This document shows positions 42,301-42,529 of a DNA stretch of 42,529 bases, piece by piece. The translations under genes and the position numbers were made by a program. The stretch is from NCBI GenBank assembly GCA_964613385.1, contig CAZTGZ010000020.1, forward strand, positions 1-42,529, written 5' to 3'. How positions within the stretch are numbered: position 1 is the first letter of the stretch; each line of letters opens with the position of its first letter. This DNA is from CAZTGZ01 sp964613385 (GTDB lineage Bacteria > Bacteroidota > Bacteroidia > NS11-12g > UBA9320). A model generated the notes under the pieces. That model did no database searches. It was not told the DNA's origin and saw only the letters and a list, made by a program, of their open reading frames with translations.

Positions 42301-42529
42301 CAAATGCACGACGGAAGCAGCTGGTCAGACCTAAGTGGTGAAAACAATGACAGCCTTACCATTGTTCCAGCAAGTGTAGCTCAAAGCGGCAACTTGTTTA
42401 GAAATATCGTTCAGGGGACTTGTGGCTCTGATACTACCTCAGAAGCAGAGTTGATCGTATGGGGCAATCCTGTGATTGATTCGATTTCAAGCAGCAGGAA
42501 TCCTGTAATTTACGGATATGTGCCATTTC
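39307..42529 (+). CDS. Giant secreted Ig-repeat surface protein, 3' end outside window
   Basis: 1074 complete codons, no stop. ATG at 39307; signal peptide MKNFTLLLFLLASLGSAMA. Residues ~20-395 have propeller-like repeats (ID.NG.-HVVF). From ~400, Cys-rich Ig-like modules follow (DTVCEGGN, SVCDGSDV, SICPSETP, SVCDGTSV; each with WQ..dG.SW). The module starting ~675 is interrupted by an inserted ~205-residue jelly-roll (729-934). A T9SS sorting tail would be expected at the missing end (inference). A 215-bp AT-rich gap upstream holds no clear promoter. Likely adhesive or structural at the cell surface. Confidence 0.85.
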   Translation, partial: MKNFTLLLFLLASLGSAMAQSTSLGSIDAGDGCANVFNCLARSSADSVYAFWRDGSGTSTVYKIHKWNGSSWQSYSSFNMSQVSAQATFNEGTDDVSMAIDSNGGFHVVFRGISSGACCSQERGVVYGYSATGSSWNFVKLRSSTHPSGWLNYDDPQIKIDHNGFPHVVFLLSAASGNREYTLFHYKNTGTWEGDTIFQQSGSGCSCNEITEFAFNIDQDNAIHVAFTRETNGTGLDGGLWYVFDSLGTYSAAHEIIAGATSMEEGYSPSVEISPNNKVYILSGNYNYELKESTNASGSFVTTNVNGGATGFNTREGYRIKDNGDRIMVFQDNDTLKYGILLNSASTWEFDTLITRDGAFFGFYFSGIATNGNEIISLFDVDPDGNCASVSRELWYAAGTYTSGSCTSPTVPVVTGGSTCQNQAFNLNFTGSLNNASKWYLYSGSCGGTAIDSTTSNSFTVSSLVDRIYYIRGEGNCVTPGSCGSDTVFIYPSVNIATDAMNDTVCEGGNALFWFSGTGHNPSITWQEFNGISWSNIPSSNNDTLILTAVTSAMNGYMYRAIMNGTCYPDTTSEVTLNVLTNTAISLEPMDSSVCDGSDVAFSISGVGMNLTYQWQEDQGGGWSNLSGENNDTLSLVAVTNSMDGYLYRTLVTGTCGMDTSSAAKLTVIPYPVIITNPRDTSICPSETPVFSVQADGAAEYQWQYFDGISWANINGANSSVFLMSSSSTVVIAKQDFEVSPAAPVWNYSGTPSNFVSGISASGAAPPNSPVGIGGSRAWEVNTVSGGNQVTFQNTMISSGFDSITVEIELAAMNLVGSFGGPDNLDYVLFEYSLDNGNSWVPRVRIRGAVNDNSFWPYTAATVARVPFLPASEALFQPVNTGLNLTDGIGHVEIVFPGNINQLAMRITPRSSSSTDNWLLDNLMLTGHGNASSSLKVDGYQFRCIVSTACGTDTSDAATLTVFEETAVNSSPTNDSVCDGTSVLFTSAASGHNTSFQWQMHDGSSWSDLSGENNDSLTIVPASVAQSGNLFRNIVQGTCGSDTTSEAELIVWGNPVIDSISSSRNPVIYGYVPF

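Overview
The window looks like a draft-assembled piece of a Bacteroidota chromosome (Flavobacteriales, Chitinophagales or a related order). The evidence is moderate-to-low GC, several very large secreted proteins with type IX secretion (T9SS) C-terminal sorting domains, Bacteroidota-type TAnnTTTG promoter boxes, CpsB- and SIS-type sugar enzymes, and many short lipoproteins. No rRNA, IS element, integrase, phage gene or CRISPR array was seen. One 10-N assembly gap (20255..20264) and one probable single-base frameshift (18251..18253) mark the sequence as draft quality.

Left part (1..5050): a minus-strand cluster of four secreted beta-rich proteins. Two are pilin-like paralogs, one is a PapD/DUF916-like chaperone candidate, and one runs off the left edge. 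It resembles a surface-fibre assembly system that I cannot match to a named one. Then come a small outer-membrane protein, a CDF metal exporter and tRNA-Pro(CGG).

Part two (5271..14330): a 1631-aa T9SS nucleotidase with a clear terminator, yjdM, a small zinc-finger/RNA polymerase alpha-CTD-like protein, a GNAT acetyltransferase, the mobile mystery protein A/B pair (HTH regulator plus Fic protein), and mnmE.

Part three (14332..22312): a PhoX-type T9SS phosphatase with three tandem ~190-aa repeats and a frameshifted C-terminus, a di-heme cytochrome c peroxidase broken by the gap, a translationally coupled cytochrome c lipoprotein, and fumarylacetoacetase. The two large secreted phosphoesterases suggest scavenging of organic phosphate (inference).

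Part four (22309..33195): mostly minus-strand gene strings. They hold a CpsB-like phosphatase with a phosphoglucose/phosphomannose isomerase, and a symporter/LOG/membrane-protein set. A second string holds a LysM glucosaminidase, a T9SS beta-helix protein, a thioesterase and a lipoprotein. Two secreted thioredoxin-fold genes lie between them on the plus strand.

Part five (33364..42529): a plus-strand dsbD-gmhA-rhomboid string, a lipoprotein overlapping a SpoU methyltransferase gene, an RluA-family pseudouridine synthase on the minus strand, and the first 1074 codons of a giant Ig-repeat surface protein that leaves the window on the right.
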